Shown here: one piece after another, positions 27,248 to 36,652 of the stretch
How positions within the stretch are numbered: the first letter of the stretch is position 1
Layout: each line of letters starts with the position of its first letter
Source: Solitalea canadensis DSM 3403
GTDB taxonomy: Bacteria; Bacteroidota; Bacteroidia; Sphingobacteriales; Sphingobacteriaceae
Direction: 5' to 3'
Assembly (NCBI RefSeq): GCF_000242635.2
Contig: NC_017770.1
Coordinates: forward strand, 4,724,669-4,788,668
DNA: 64,000 bases
Translations under genes and position numbers: made by a program
The notes under the pieces: model-generated
The model's database searches: none
What the model was told of the DNA's origin: nothing
What the model saw: the letters and a program-made list of their open reading frames with translations, nothing else

Positions 27248-28291
27248 CTATTTGCCTTCTTTTAATTCCTTTATTGTTTTCTCGAGCTCATGAATTTTAC
27301 GCTCAAGTTCAGGAAGGTGAGATAAACTATTGATTGTTTTTAATGAACTTAAATAGGGAACTATTGGAGAACCGTTCCATTTTTTGTTTTCTTCTGTGAT
27401 ACTTTTGTGTATGCCAGACTGAGCTCCGAACTGCGAGCCTTTGGCAATGTTGATATGTCCTACAATACCTACCTGTCCTCCGATAATACAGTTTTCGCCG
27501 ATTTTGGTACTTCCCGAAACACCTGCCTGAGCAGCCATTACTGTGTTTTGACCAATCTCAACGTTATGTGCTACCTGAATAAGGTTATCGAGCTTAACAC
27601 CCTTACCAATAACAGTTGAACCCATGGTTGCACGGTCAATTGTAGTGTTTGCGCCGATCTCAACATCATCCTCAATTACTACATTCCCAATCTGAGCAAC
27701 TTTTGAATAACTTCCGTCTGCCTGAGGGGCAAAACCAAAGCCATCACTTCCAACCACTGTTCCTGAATGGATAACTACATTTTTGCCTAATACACAATCA
27801 GAATAGATTTTTACACCTGCATAGATCACTGAATTGTCGCCAACTGTTACATTGTCGCCAATGAAAGCCTGCGGATAGATCTTTACATTCTTACCGATTT
27901 TGGCATTGTTACCAATATAAGCAAATGCGCCAAGGTATAAATTATCTCCTACGGTAGCCGATTGACTGATGTAAGAAGGCTGTTCGATACCTGATTTATT
28001 TTGCTTGATGGTATTATATTTTTCCAACAAAACTGAAAATGCAGAATAGGCATCGTCAACACGAATTAGCGTGCATTTTACTTCAGCAGTAAGCGCTAAA
28101 TCTTTATTGACAATTACGATTGACGATTCAGTTGTGTATAGATGTGGCAAATATTTAGGATTTGCTAAAAAAGATAAAGAACCAGGGGTTCCTTCTTCAA
28201 TTTTAGCAAGTTCTGAAACTGCAATATCCGGATTGCCTTCAACAACCCCATTTAATAATAAACTTAATTCCGCTGCGGTAAACCGGATCAT
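27248..28291 (-). CDS. lpxD: UDP-3-O-(3-hydroxyacyl)glucosamine N-acyltransferase LpxD
   Basis: A 347-residue enzyme for the third lipid A step. The N-terminal domain (about 1-100) begins [15 protein letters not shown], typical of LpxD; the beta-helix of hexapeptide repeats follows, with [17 protein letters not shown] and the catalytic His region [21 protein letters not shown] short helical coil ends the protein ([19 protein letters not shown]). The frame is open 21 codons further upstream, but that part does not resemble the family, so the ATG at 28291 is preferred. Same strand as lpxC/fabZ, 174 bases upstream of it. Confidence 0.95.
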   Translation of the reverse strand: MIRFTAAELSLLLNGVVEGNPDIAVSELAKIEEGTPGSLSFLANPKYLPHLYTTESSIVIVNKDLALTAEVKCTLIRVDDAYSAFSVLLEKYNTIKQNKSGIEQPSYISQSATVGDNLYLGAFAYIGNNAKIGKNVKIYPQAFIGDNVTVGDNSVIYAGVKIYSDCVLGKNVVIHSGTVVGSDGFGFAPQADGSYSKVAQIGNVVIEDDVEIGANTTIDRATMGSTVIGKGVKLDNLIQVAHNVEIGQNTVMAAQAGVSGSTKIGENCIIGGQVGIVGHINIAKGSQFGAQSGIHKSITEENKKWNGSPIVPYLSSLKTINSLSHLPELERKIHELEKTIKELKEGK

Positions 28292-28477
28292 GTAACGCTG
28301 TTCTCTAAATTTAAAAATTTTACAAAGGTGAATAAAAATACACCATATTAACAAATGTATCTTTTAGATTAAATTAAATTAAAATCAGGAGTTAATCTAA
28401 ATAGCTGATACCATGCTACAATAATATTGACAGTATGCCGTTATGTATTATTTGTTTTTATGAGATGCTAAACAATT

Positions 28478-29698
28478 TTAAAGTTTAACACTGCATAAAT
28501 AATACTTTTCGACAGTTTTGGCCAGCGCTTCAATATTAAAGTTGTCGGAAGCTTCGGTAATATCCACTACAGAGCCATCTTTTCTTAAAATTTCTATTGT
28601 ATCAACTTTTTTATAAGCACTATTAGAAATGGTGTCAGTAAATACAAAGTAATGCATGTCTTTTTCCTCAAGATCAAAGCGTTCCTTTATCTGTCGTTTA
28701 ACTTCTTCCACTTTAATCTTTCCTATTGGTTCTTTTTGGATCTCGACTCTATATAATTTACGATTTATAAACGACTGACATAGGTAAGATAAAATTTTGT
28801 CTTCGTGGTCGGCCCATATTTTAATACAGGCATTGATATCATGATCGTCTAACTTTACAAATTCCTTCAGGTATTTTTCATCCGATACAAAACGGTTTTG
28901 CGTTATTCTGTTATAAAGGAAAACTTTGAAAGGAGGGGTGGTAAATAATTCAACTCCTTGTAACGCTAGTTCTTTTGCTCTTCTCAGAATTTTGGTGAGC
29001 ATGGTTTCTGCAGCAATTACCGTTTTATGTAAATACACCTGCCAATACATTAATCGGCGTGCTATTAAAAACTTTTCTACAGAATAGATGCCTTTTTCTT
29101 CAACAACTATACGATCATTAACAACATTCAGCATTTTAATAATGCGGTCGAAGCTAATTACCCCTTCTGAAACACCTGTGAAAAAACTGTCGCGATTCAG
29201 GTAATCCATCCGATCAAGGTCGAGCTGACTGGAAACAAGCTGATGCAAGAATTTTTTGTGGTACCGGTCGTTAAAAATTTCAATCGCTAAACTTAAACGG
29301 CCGTTAAACTCTTCATTCAACTTGTCCATTATAAGCGCCGAAATAGTTTCGTGGTGTACATTTTCAATGATGCAATTTTCCAATGCATGAGAAAAAGGCC
29401 CATGTCCAATATCGTGCAATAAAATTGCGGCTGTCACTGCTTCTGCCTCTTCGTCAGTAATATCATGCCCTTTAGATCGGAGGGTTTCCAATGCAAGGCA
29501 CATTAAGTGCGTGGCACCCAGTGCATGATGGAAACGAGTATGCATGGCTCCCGGATAAACGAAATGAGTCATGGCACACTGCTTGATATTACGTAAGCGC
29601 TGAAAATAGGGGTGTGACAATAAATCGAAGATGATTTCGTATTGTATATTAATAAACCCATACACCGGGTCGTTAACAATTTTCTTCTTATTGAGCAT
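28478..29698 (-). CDS. HD-domain phosphohydrolase (dGTPase-like)
   Basis: A 406-residue protein with the HD metal site: H in MHTRFHHALGATHLM, HD in AAILLHDIGHGPFSHALEN and D in SQLDLDRMDYLNRDS. The opening NDPVYGFINIQ...SHPYFQRLRNIKQ is the usual start of the SAMHD1/YdhJ-like branch, enzymes that act on nucleotides such as dGTP. The exact substrate is not known. It is divergent from porX, sharing a 112-base gap. Confidence 0.88.
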   Translation of the reverse strand: MLNKKKIVNDPVYGFINIQYEIIFDLLSHPYFQRLRNIKQCAMTHFVYPGAMHTRFHHALGATHLMCLALETLRSKGHDITDEEAEAVTAAILLHDIGHGPFSHALENCIIENVHHETISALIMDKLNEEFNGRLSLAIEIFNDRYHKKFLHQLVSSQLDLDRMDYLNRDSFFTGVSEGVISFDRIIKMLNVVNDRIVVEEKGIYSVEKFLIARRLMYWQVYLHKTVIAAETMLTKILRRAKELALQGVELFTTPPFKVFLYNRITQNRFVSDEKYLKEFVKLDDHDINACIKIWADHEDKILSYLCQSFINRKLYRVEIQKEPIGKIKVEEVKRQIKERFDLEEKDMHYFVFTDTISNSAYKKVDTIEILRKDGSVVDITEASDNFNIEALAKTVEKYYLCSVKL

Positions 29699-29810
29699 AT
29701 CTACATTAAGGCTACAAATTTGGTAAATTTACAGGTGAAAACGCATACGCCTTTTCATTGTTTAATTTATAGCTCCTTTTTAATTAATAATAACGCTAAC
29801 AACACACAAT

Positions 29811-31361
29811 ATGCAGGAACCAACTATTCTTTGGGCTGATGACGAAATTGATTTATTAAAGCCACATATTCTTTTTTTAAAAGATAAAGGTTATTCTGTA
29901 AAAACAGTTACGAACGGAAGTGATGCTTTAGATGCATTTAAATCTGAGCATTTCGATCTAATTTTCCTAGATGAAAATATGCCCGGCCTAACCGGCCTTG
30001 AAACGCTTACTGAAATAAAAAATATAAATACCGATGTTCCCGTTGTTCTTATCACTAAAAGTGAAGAAGAATACCTTATGGAGGATGCTATCGGTGCTAA
30101 AATAGCGGATTATCTGATAAAACCGGTTAATCCTAAGCAGATTTTGCTTACAATAAAGAAAATACTAGATAATAAACGCTTGGTTGGAGCAAAAACAGCC
30201 TCAGCTTATCAACAAGATTTCCGTAATCTGTTAATGACCCTAAATGATAATCTCAACTTTGAGGAATGGGCGGATGTTTATAAAAAATTAGTGTATTGGG
30301 AACTTGAACTTCAAAACCTGGAAGATCAGGGAATGCATGAAATTCTGACTCAGCAAAAGCGTGAGGCCAATATGCAGTTTAGCAAGTTTGTTGAGAAAAA
30401 CTATGTGAAATGGCTTAATGATCCTGAAAATGCGCCAACTCAATCGCATCAACTGATGCGGACAAAGGTTTTTCCTTTTATCGATTCAGCACCTACATTT
30501 TTTGTACTTGTCGACAATTTAAGGTATGATCAATGGAAAATTATCAGTCCCATTATTGCTGAATATTTCAGAATTGAAAGTGAAGAAACTTATTACAGTA
30601 TTCTTCCTACAGCAACCCAATATGCCCGTAATGCAATTTTCTCAGGATTGCTTCCTTCGGAGATGGAGAAACGTCACCCTAATTTGTGGCAAAACGACGA
30701 CGACGAGGGTGGAAAAAACCTGTATGAAGAGGAGTTTTTGGTTGAACAACTTAAGCGACTACGTCGTGATCTGAAAATATCCTATAATAAAGTGCTGACG
30801 TATGATCAGGGTAAAGAATTGGTAGAAAATCTTCATTTGTTGATGAATAATCAGCTAAATGTGATGGTATACAACTTTGTCGATATGCTTTCTCACGCCC
30901 GTACAGAAATGGAGATGATCAGAGAGCTTGCATCGGATGAAAAGGCCTACCGTTCGCTTACATTATCGTGGTTTGAAAATTCTCCGTTATTGGAGGCTTT
31001 GAAAAAAATATCCCAAAAGAATGTGAGAGTGATTATCACTACTGACCACGGAACGATAAGGGTGAAAACGCCAAGTAAAGTTATCGGCGACAGGAATACC
31101 AACACCAATCTGCGTTACAAACAGGGTAAAAACCTTGCTTACGAACCCAAGGAAGTGTTTTTAGTAAAGAACCCTGCTGATGCCTTTTTGCCAAGAGTAA
31201 ATGTAAGCCAGAGCTTTATTTTTGCTAAGGAAGATGAGTATTTCATCTACCCGAATAATTATAACCAGTTTGTTAATTATTATAACAATACGTTCCAGCA
31301 TGGTGGTATTTCTCTGGAAGAAATGATTATTCCTTTTGTGGTGCTTACTCCGAAAGGATAG
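29811..31361 (+). CDS. porX: PorX: response regulator with PglZ/alkaline phosphatase-type domain
   Basis: A 516-residue two-domain protein. Residues about 1-120 are a CheY-like receiver with acidic pocket (WADDEIDLL), phospho-acceptor Asp in LIFLDENMPGLTG, the T/S and K sites (VLITKS, DYLIKPVN). The rest is a PglZ-type domain of the alkaline phosphatase fold, with metal-site sequences FFVLVDNLRYDQWK and VIITTDHGTIRV. PorX is the cytoplasmic regulator of the type IX secretion system, working with the kinase PorY and an ECF sigma factor. Neither partner is encoded here, which is usual for the family. Confidence 0.93.
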   Translation: MQEPTILWADDEIDLLKPHILFLKDKGYSVKTVTNGSDALDAFKSEHFDLIFLDENMPGLTGLETLTEIKNINTDVPVVLITKSEEEYLMEDAIGAKIADYLIKPVNPKQILLTIKKILDNKRLVGAKTASAYQQDFRNLLMTLNDNLNFEEWADVYKKLVYWELELQNLEDQGMHEILTQQKREANMQFSKFVEKNYVKWLNDPENAPTQSHQLMRTKVFPFIDSAPTFFVLVDNLRYDQWKIISPIIAEYFRIESEETYYSILPTATQYARNAIFSGLLPSEMEKRHPNLWQNDDDEGGKNLYEEEFLVEQLKRLRRDLKISYNKVLTYDQGKELVENLHLLMNNQLNVMVYNFVDMLSHARTEMEMIRELASDEKAYRSLTLSWFENSPLLEALKKISQKNVRVIITTDHGTIRVKTPSKVIGDRNTNTNLRYKQGKNLAYEPKEVFLVKNPADAFLPRVNVSQSFIFAKEDEYFIYPNNYNQFVNYYNNTFQHGGISLEEMIIPFVVLTPKG

Positions 31362-31374
31362 TTCTTTGATTATA

Positions 31375-31412
31375 ACACACCCTAACCCCTCTCAAGAGGG
31401 GTTAGGGTGTGT
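31375..31412. repeat. Perfect 18-bp inverted repeat between convergent genes (possible terminator)
   Basis: ACACACCCTAACCCCTCT (31375-31392) is exactly complementary to 31395-31412 with a 2-base centre. It lacks a T run, so it may be an intergenic repeat unit acting as a transcript end between porX and the MBL-fold gene. Its CCTAACCCCTCT core resembles the arms of the larger repeat at 46770-46896. Confidence 0.65.
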
Positions 31413-31420
31413 AAACCTTG

Positions 31421-32194
31421 TTAAAACAACATAGTTTCCCCATCTGAAGGAATCAGCACCTTATCCAGATAATCTTTTGCAGAAAGTTCTTTCCTCAAAT
31501 CAACTCTGCTCACTTTTGCATGACTTACGGTATCCATATGCACTGCAATTATTTTAGTGGAAGGCAGATGATTGGCAACCTGCATAATGTCATTAGGAGT
31601 CATCGTTATGGGATCGCCAACCATGTATTGGGGAGCACCGGCATTTACAATGGTGATAGTTGGATTGAAATTGTTTAACGCCTCTTCTACTTCTTCACAC
31701 CAAATAGTATCCCCGGCAACATATACTTTGGTTGTTCCATCGTTTAATACAAACCCTGAGACAATACCCATTTTTTTACCTATTTCGCCTGTTCCGTGTT
31801 GTCCTCCTGTTCTATTAATGGAAACGCCATTATAGGTTAACTGATCATTTACTGCCATTACGTTTTTAAAACCCTGTTGCTTTAGCAAGTCTAGGTCGGT
31901 AGGTTGACATAGCAAAGGCTTGTCTTTGGGAATAATGGCTTGTGCAACTGTATCCCAGTGATCATTGTGTATATGTGTTACTAAGACAGCATCCACTTCA
32001 TTAATTATTTGTTCGATTTCCGACTGATCAAAAGGCAATCCTACCATTGGGTAACGAATGTTATTGCCTGAGTGTGGGAGCGGATCATAAGCATCCTTTT
32101 CGGCAAATAACGGATCAACAAGGAATTTTGTATTAGCTATTTCTATTGTTAGTGTAGCGTGTCTCAACAGACGAACTTGTACGTCGCTTTTCAT
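31421..32194 (-). CDS. MBL-fold metallohydrolase (UlaG-like)
   Basis: A 257-residue protein of the metallo-beta-lactamase superfamily. The opening VRLLRHATLTIEIANTKFLV and DPLF match UlaG-like enzymes. The zinc site is VLVTHIHNDHWD (HxHxDH type with the first His inside), followed by GGQHGTGE, VAGDTIW and a final IAVHMDTVSHA. Substrate unknown. It lies 84 bases downstream of an AraC-type regulator on the same strand, which may control it. Confidence 0.85.
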   Translation of the reverse strand: MKSDVQVRLLRHATLTIEIANTKFLVDPLFAEKDAYDPLPHSGNNIRYPMVGLPFDQSEIEQIINEVDAVLVTHIHNDHWDTVAQAIIPKDKPLLCQPTDLDLLKQQGFKNVMAVNDQLTYNGVSINRTGGQHGTGEIGKKMGIVSGFVLNDGTTKVYVAGDTIWCEEVEEALNNFNPTITIVNAGAPQYMVGDPITMTPNDIMQVANHLPSTKIIAVHMDTVSHAKVSRVDLRKELSAKDYLDKVLIPSDGETMLF

Positions 32195-32278
32195 ATTATA
32201 TCCTATTTAAGTGATACAAATATGGAAAAGAATCAGCTGGTACGCTGTGCTGAAAAGTTTTACTTATGTGCTGAAAAG

Positions 32279-33136
32279 CTACTCCTGAACAGCCAATGAA
32301 ACACGTGAAGTCGTTGGCGTTTCACCGTATTTTAGCTTGTATACGCGTGAAAAATGAGAAGTGTTTTCAAATCCGCATTCATAAGCAATTGTGGCTACAG
32401 AATCTGCAGATTTGTTTAGTAAGTAATGGGCGCGTTCTAATCTTTTGTTAACCAACCACCGCTGTGGCGATGTTCCAAAAAGTTTGACAAAATCCTTTTT
32501 AAAGGCGCTTAAACTTCTTCCGGTTAATTTTGACATTTCTTCTAAACTCAGATTTTGTGTGAAATTAGTTTCCATAAAATAGCTAAGATCGGCTTTTCGA
32601 TCCTTTATCAAAAACCTTAAATAGGCAATGAATTGTTTGGAGGATTCTGTAGAGAATAATTGAAAGAATACTTGTAATGCAGTAAGTTTAACAATGCAAG
32701 GTGAAAAGGTTTCATAGTTAATGATCTTCTTTAAAGCATGGTCCATATTATTCTTAATGAAATCAGAGCTATTGAAAAGAAAAAGAGGACGATCTGCTGT
32801 AAGTGTAGGTGCAGGTAATCTTTCTACTTCTTTTATAAAATCGACAATAAAATCATCATCGATGAAAAATAATATTGCGGAATATTGTTCATCGGGCTCC
32901 AACTGATAATTTCCTCTTTTTTTGAATAGAATGTCATTCTGTGTTATATCCTGGTATTGATCATTAAAATGCACCCGCATAGTTCCTGACAGCACTAATT
33001 CAAGACAATGTTTAGTTTGAAGAACATTCCCGCCTTTGAAAGAACCATCAGCGGGAATGGTAACAGCATCCATTTCAGCATGTTTTAAACCAACATGAGC
33101 ATAAGTGGCAATAATGTCTTTTGGAAATGAGATCAT
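32279..33136 (-). CDS. AraC-family transcriptional regulator
   Basis: A 285-residue regulator. The C-terminal 100 residues hold two helix-turn-helix units, with FTQNLSLEEMSKLTGRSLSAFKKDF and VATIAYECGFENTSHFSRVYKLKYG, the classic AraC signature. The N-terminal part looks like a cupin-like effector domain (SGTMRVHFNDQYQDITQNDILF). An upstream TTG would add two residues, but the ATG at 33136 is preferred. An exact TAnnTTTG lies only three bases before this ATG. Likely target is the MBL-fold gene downstream, by position. Confidence 0.9.
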   Translation of the reverse strand: MISFPKDIIATYAHVGLKHAEMDAVTIPADGSFKGGNVLQTKHCLELVLSGTMRVHFNDQYQDITQNDILFKKRGNYQLEPDEQYSAILFFIDDDFIVDFIKEVERLPAPTLTADRPLFLFNSSDFIKNNMDHALKKIINYETFSPCIVKLTALQVFFQLFSTESSKQFIAYLRFLIKDRKADLSYFMETNFTQNLSLEEMSKLTGRSLSAFKKDFVKLFGTSPQRWLVNKRLERAHYLLNKSADSVATIAYECGFENTSHFSRVYKLKYGETPTTSRVSLAVQE

Positions 33137-33139
33137 AAC

Positions 33140-33147
33140 CAAATTTA
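33140..33147 (-). promoter_or_regulatory. -7 element abutting the AraC start codon
   Basis: Minus strand TAAATTTG matches TAnnTTTG and ends three bases before the ATG at 33136, leaving little or no room for a leader. No -33 element is clear. Confidence 0.35.
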
Positions 33148-33166
33148 ATGATTTGGTGATAATTCA

Positions 33167-33931
33167 TTAGGATAAATCAGGGTCCCAGTTTCTGAATTTA
33201 ATCTTCAATCCAAAATTCAAACCAATGCTCTTTCGGAAATCTCTCATATAAGAATACCACACCGGCTTAGAAAGAATAGTAGCTCCATTTTTGTATAAAA
33301 TTGAGCGTCTTTCTTTAGAATACTTGGTGTTTCCGGTGGCGGTTTTATTAGTTGAATAAGATCGGAATGCCGACAATGGGCCTGGATGAGAAACAATGGG
33401 ACCGTGATTTAAAAGGCGCAACCATAAATCAAGGTCCATACAATAATGGAGTTTTTCATTTAATAGGTTGTTGGGTTTTAAATACTTGCTGTTATAAAAT
33501 GATCCGGGTTGTACAACACTTGAATCCTTATGAACCAAATGTGCCTTGTTTGGAATACTAAAGGTCTTGGAATTAATTTTCTTGCTGTTTGAATTAATGT
33601 AGTCAATTTTCTTTCCATAAATTATGGAAGCCTCCGGATGTTGCAGGTAGAGATCGACTATGTTTTTTATGCAATCACTGTAAAGAATGTCATCAGAGTT
33701 AATCCAGCCAATTAGCTCTCCCGTAGCCAGCTTAAAACCTTTGTTGATTGCATCACTTTGGCCGTTATCCTTTTCAATAATTGCACCATGTAACCGATGT
33801 CGGTACTTCTCAATAATACTTATTGAGTTGTCTTTTGAATCACCGTCAACTACAAAGTATTCAATGTTAGGATAGCTTTGATTAAGAACACTGTTGATCG
33901 TTTCTTCGAGATACTCGCCTTGGTTATACAG
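33167..33931 (-). pseudogene. GT2 glycosyltransferase lacking its N-terminal start
   Basis: An open frame of about 254 codons encodes nearly all of a family 2 glycosyltransferase: YNQGEYLEETINSVLNQSYP, EYFVVDGDSKDNSISIIEKY, KDNGQSDAINKGFKLA and WINSDDILY (the DxD-type site), then a C-terminal helical part. The usual first ten or so residues ending in TPS before YNQG are missing; directly upstream lies an in-frame stop and the truncated flippase in a different frame. No start codon remains near the family N-terminus. It is most simply a deletion remnant of an exopolysaccharide or O-antigen locus. Confidence 0.8.
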
Positions 33932-34814
33932 GCATTAGCTTTTTGATCATTTCGATTCCGTCATTTTTGTTTCTGCCAAATGCATCTCCGATAAAGGGAA
34001 ATAAAGATTGATTGACAGGTTGGAAGAAAATTGCTCTAATTACACCAATTAACTTTAATGCTGCTGTATAATAACCAACGTGTACCACCGACTCAAATAG
34101 CCCTAAAATGATAATATTGGTTGTTGAATAAAGATTGATCGTTACCAGTGAAAGAAAAATCATTCGCCCATCAAATAGCGTCTTTTTAACAGCACTGAAG
34201 TTAAATGCAGTGAGTTTTATGCCATACCATTTAAATGCCCAGTAAAATGAAAATATGCTGACAAGTAACTGTGACCCACTAACGATTAATGGCTGCCATA
34301 TATAATCATTTGCATGCCTAATGATGAGAACAATTGCAACGGTAAAGAATAGTTTGGTGAATAGATTGAATAAGGCAATTTTAGTAAGGTCTTGTAAACC
34401 TTGATATAACCAATTGGGAGTAATTACCCATGCAAAGCAGATCAAAAATGAAAATACAGCAACTAGCTTTTCGTCTTTTAGATTTGGAAAATAGAATAGT
34501 AAGGGGATAAAGCAGATGGTAGAAAATAAGACTAGTAATGCCTTGGCATAAAATACATTTGAAAATATGTGATTAAGCATTTCTTTGTTATCCTTGTTTT
34601 GGGCAACCTCCCGAGTGGCAGTCATGTCGAAGCCATAGTTGATGATTAAAACAAAATAAGCGATAACAGAAGAAGCATAATTAATCACTCCGAATTTTTC
34701 AGGTCCAATTATTCGGGCTATAAGTGGTAAAGTAATGAGTGGGAATAGTAAGTTTGCCACCTGTACTATCCCCAGCGATACTATGTTTTTCTTGACAGAT
34801 TTACCACTGTTCAT
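33924..34814 (-). pseudogene. Polysaccharide flippase (Wzx-like), C-terminally truncated
   Basis: A 296-residue protein matching the first two thirds of Wzx/RfbX-type oligosaccharide flippases: SLGIVQVANLLFPLITLPLI, ARIIGPEKFGVINYASSVIA, GFDMTATREVA and PNWLYQGLQDL. About eight membrane helices are present, against 12-14 in the family. The frame stops after MIKKLMPV, and the very next bases belong to a glycosyltransferase in another frame. The missing C-terminal 130-180 residues are not found nearby. The two pieces overlap by 8 bp. Probably non-functional. Confidence 0.82.
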
Positions 34815-34847
34815 GAGCGCATTTTAAGAGTTGTTAATATTCGTTTT

Positions 34848-35447
34848 CTATTCCGTTTTCCTAATAAATTTTGCTGGATTACCACCCCAAATTTCATCTG
34901 CAGGAACATTCTTGGTTACAATACTCCCAGCTCCAATAATTGAGCGTGCTCCAATAGTGACTCCTTTTAAGATGATGCTATTGGCTCCAATAAAAACGTC
35001 TTGCTCAATTACTATTGGCTCTTTTTTTATGGTCTCCAACTCATTATTTCTCCTTGATAAATATTCTAATGGATGAAAATCTGTATCCCAAATTGATACA
35101 TTTCCTCCACAATTAACATTCTCGTGTATAGTTATGTGCTCTGAGCAGAAGATGGAGATTCCTGAGAAACCGCAATTATCTTTGATAATTAATGTAGCAG
35201 TTGGCATTACCGCAATGGTGCAAGGCTTGAATAGGCCAACAAAATTTGATTCTATTGAAGAGTTGAATTTTACATTTCTTTTAATTTCGAATTTCCCCTG
35301 ATTACGGATTTTTAGTACTCCACTTATGGTAGGTAATGTCTCGTAAACAACTTTGTTGTGCTTTAAAGTGTAGTGATTGATAATTTTATTGTAATGAGAT
35401 AATATTCTTTTTCTTACTGACTCAATAAACCATATAATACGCATCAT
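34848..35447 (-). CDS. Hexapeptide-repeat acyltransferase (polysaccharide O-acetyltransferase-like)
   Basis: A 199-residue protein with a C-terminal left-handed beta-helix of hexapeptide repeats (about 100-190), including EQDVFIGANSIILKGVTIGA, RSIIGAGSIVTKNVP and the closing WGGNPAKFIRK, typical of sugar O-acetyltransferases. WDTDFHPLE supplies the expected His. It lies 33 bases upstream of the truncated flippase on the same strand, and completes the remains of a surface polysaccharide locus. Acceptor sugar unknown. Confidence 0.85.
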   Translation of the reverse strand: MMRIIWFIESVRKRILSHYNKIINHYTLKHNKVVYETLPTISGVLKIRNQGKFEIKRNVKFNSSIESNFVGLFKPCTIAVMPTATLIIKDNCGFSGISIFCSEHITIHENVNCGGNVSIWDTDFHPLEYLSRRNNELETIKKEPIVIEQDVFIGANSIILKGVTIGARSIIGAGSIVTKNVPADEIWGGNPAKFIRKTE

Positions 35448-35610
35448 AGGTGCTATAGATATGGCATTTGTTTAACAATTTGAGTACCAAATATTTAAAT
35501 TCAATTAGTGATAGGGGATTTTTAAAGAAATTGCTAAAAACCTAGTCCAATAATCTTAATAAAATGAAAATTTGGGTAACTGATGTATTCTTAGAGCTAC
35601 AGTTCAAACA

Positions 35611-35644
35611 AAAAATGGGATGCTCTGTAAAGCATCCCATTTTT
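35611..35644 (-). terminator. Terminator of the DUF2911 gene
   Basis: Fourteen-base arms (AAAAATGGGATGCT and its complement) around a 6-base loop, with a T run on the minus strand, just after the DUF2911 stop codon. Confidence 0.85.
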
Positions 35645-35667
35645 ATAATCTGATATATCTTAGCTAA

Positions 35668-36519
35668 TTATTTGCCTTTTGCTTCAGCAATTAATTTATC
35701 ATTTAGTGCTACGTAATCATTGTTATTAGCTTTAGCTGCAACAGCTTTTGACTGTTCAGCAGTAGTAATAGCACCTTTGTAATCTTTCATTTTGTATTGA
35801 ATCTTAGCTTTTAAGTGCATCACCCAAAAAGCATCAGGTTGAGCCTTAACTGCTTCATCAGCCCAAGTTAATGCTTGCTTAAGATCACGGTTGGTTTCGT
35901 AGTAATAAGTAGCAGCTTGGAAATAAGGTTTTTTCTCACCTTTCATCGCCTCATCAATAGAAGCCATAATTTTTGAGTCGATATCAGCAGTCACAGTGAA
36001 GTACATCTCAACGTTATCCCACATTAGATCAATATCGGCTGAAGTAGGCTTAACATTATCAATAGTCATGGTTAATGTTTCAACGCTGAAAGGCAGTTTG
36101 CGTGTTTTAGCTTTAAAGCGGGCAACATCTTCCTCTTGTTTGTATCCGTCAATTCCCCAGTTTTTCAACCCTTTATTGATAACTACTTCCCAATCGCCTT
36201 CAGTAGGAATTGTGTAAATAACATATTCACCGGCAGGAACTGCTACGCCGTTTAATTTAACATCTTCTCCGAATTTGATCTTTGTTGCCGCATTAGCTCC
36301 TGTTCTCCAAAGTTTGCCAAAAGGAACCAGGTCGCCATAGATCTTACGGCCTTTCATACTCGGACGAGAATAGGTTAATTCAATAGTAGAAAGTGCAAAG
36401 TCTTGCTTTAGGGTTTGCGTAGGACTAGGAGCAGGCATCTTTATGCCTTGAGCCATAACATCCGAACCAGCTGCAGAAATAAGAATAGCTGCCAGAAGAG
36501 TAATAATCGTTTTTCTCAT
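35668..36519 (-). CDS. DUF2911 domain secreted protein
   Basis: A 283-residue protein with signal peptide (about 1-23, ends DVMAQ). DUF2911 covers about 30-175, with IELTYSRPSMKGRKIYGDLV, FGKLWRTGANAATKI and VPAGEYVIYTIP. The last 80 residues form helical repeats like a TPR pair (ALTWADEAVKAQPDAFWVMH, LKAKIQYKMKDYKGAITTAE). Widespread in Bacteroidetes, function unknown; predicted periplasmic. An isolated transcription unit with its own terminator. Confidence 0.85.
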   Translation of the reverse strand: MRKTIITLLAAILISAAGSDVMAQGIKMPAPSPTQTLKQDFALSTIELTYSRPSMKGRKIYGDLVPFGKLWRTGANAATKIKFGEDVKLNGVAVPAGEYVIYTIPTEGDWEVVINKGLKNWGIDGYKQEEDVARFKAKTRKLPFSVETLTMTIDNVKPTSADIDLMWDNVEMYFTVTADIDSKIMASIDEAMKGEKKPYFQAATYYYETNRDLKQALTWADEAVKAQPDAFWVMHLKAKIQYKMKDYKGAITTAEQSKAVAAKANNNDYVALNDKLIAEAKGK

Positions 36520-36652
36520 GATATATATTTGGTTAACTGCATTAAAGGTAATAAAGTATATTATAGTGAAGGTTAATTTTTTTGTTACGTAAGCAACTAA
36601 AAATTGCTAGCAAGAGTCGTTTGTAATAACATGTAAATTAGATTGTTCCTGC

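Noticed and set aside
33167-33538. Separate 123-residue protein starting at a codon within the glycosyltransferase
   Set aside because: The same frame is open up to 33934 and the upstream part carries the GT2 motifs, so this is only the C-terminal part of one gene.
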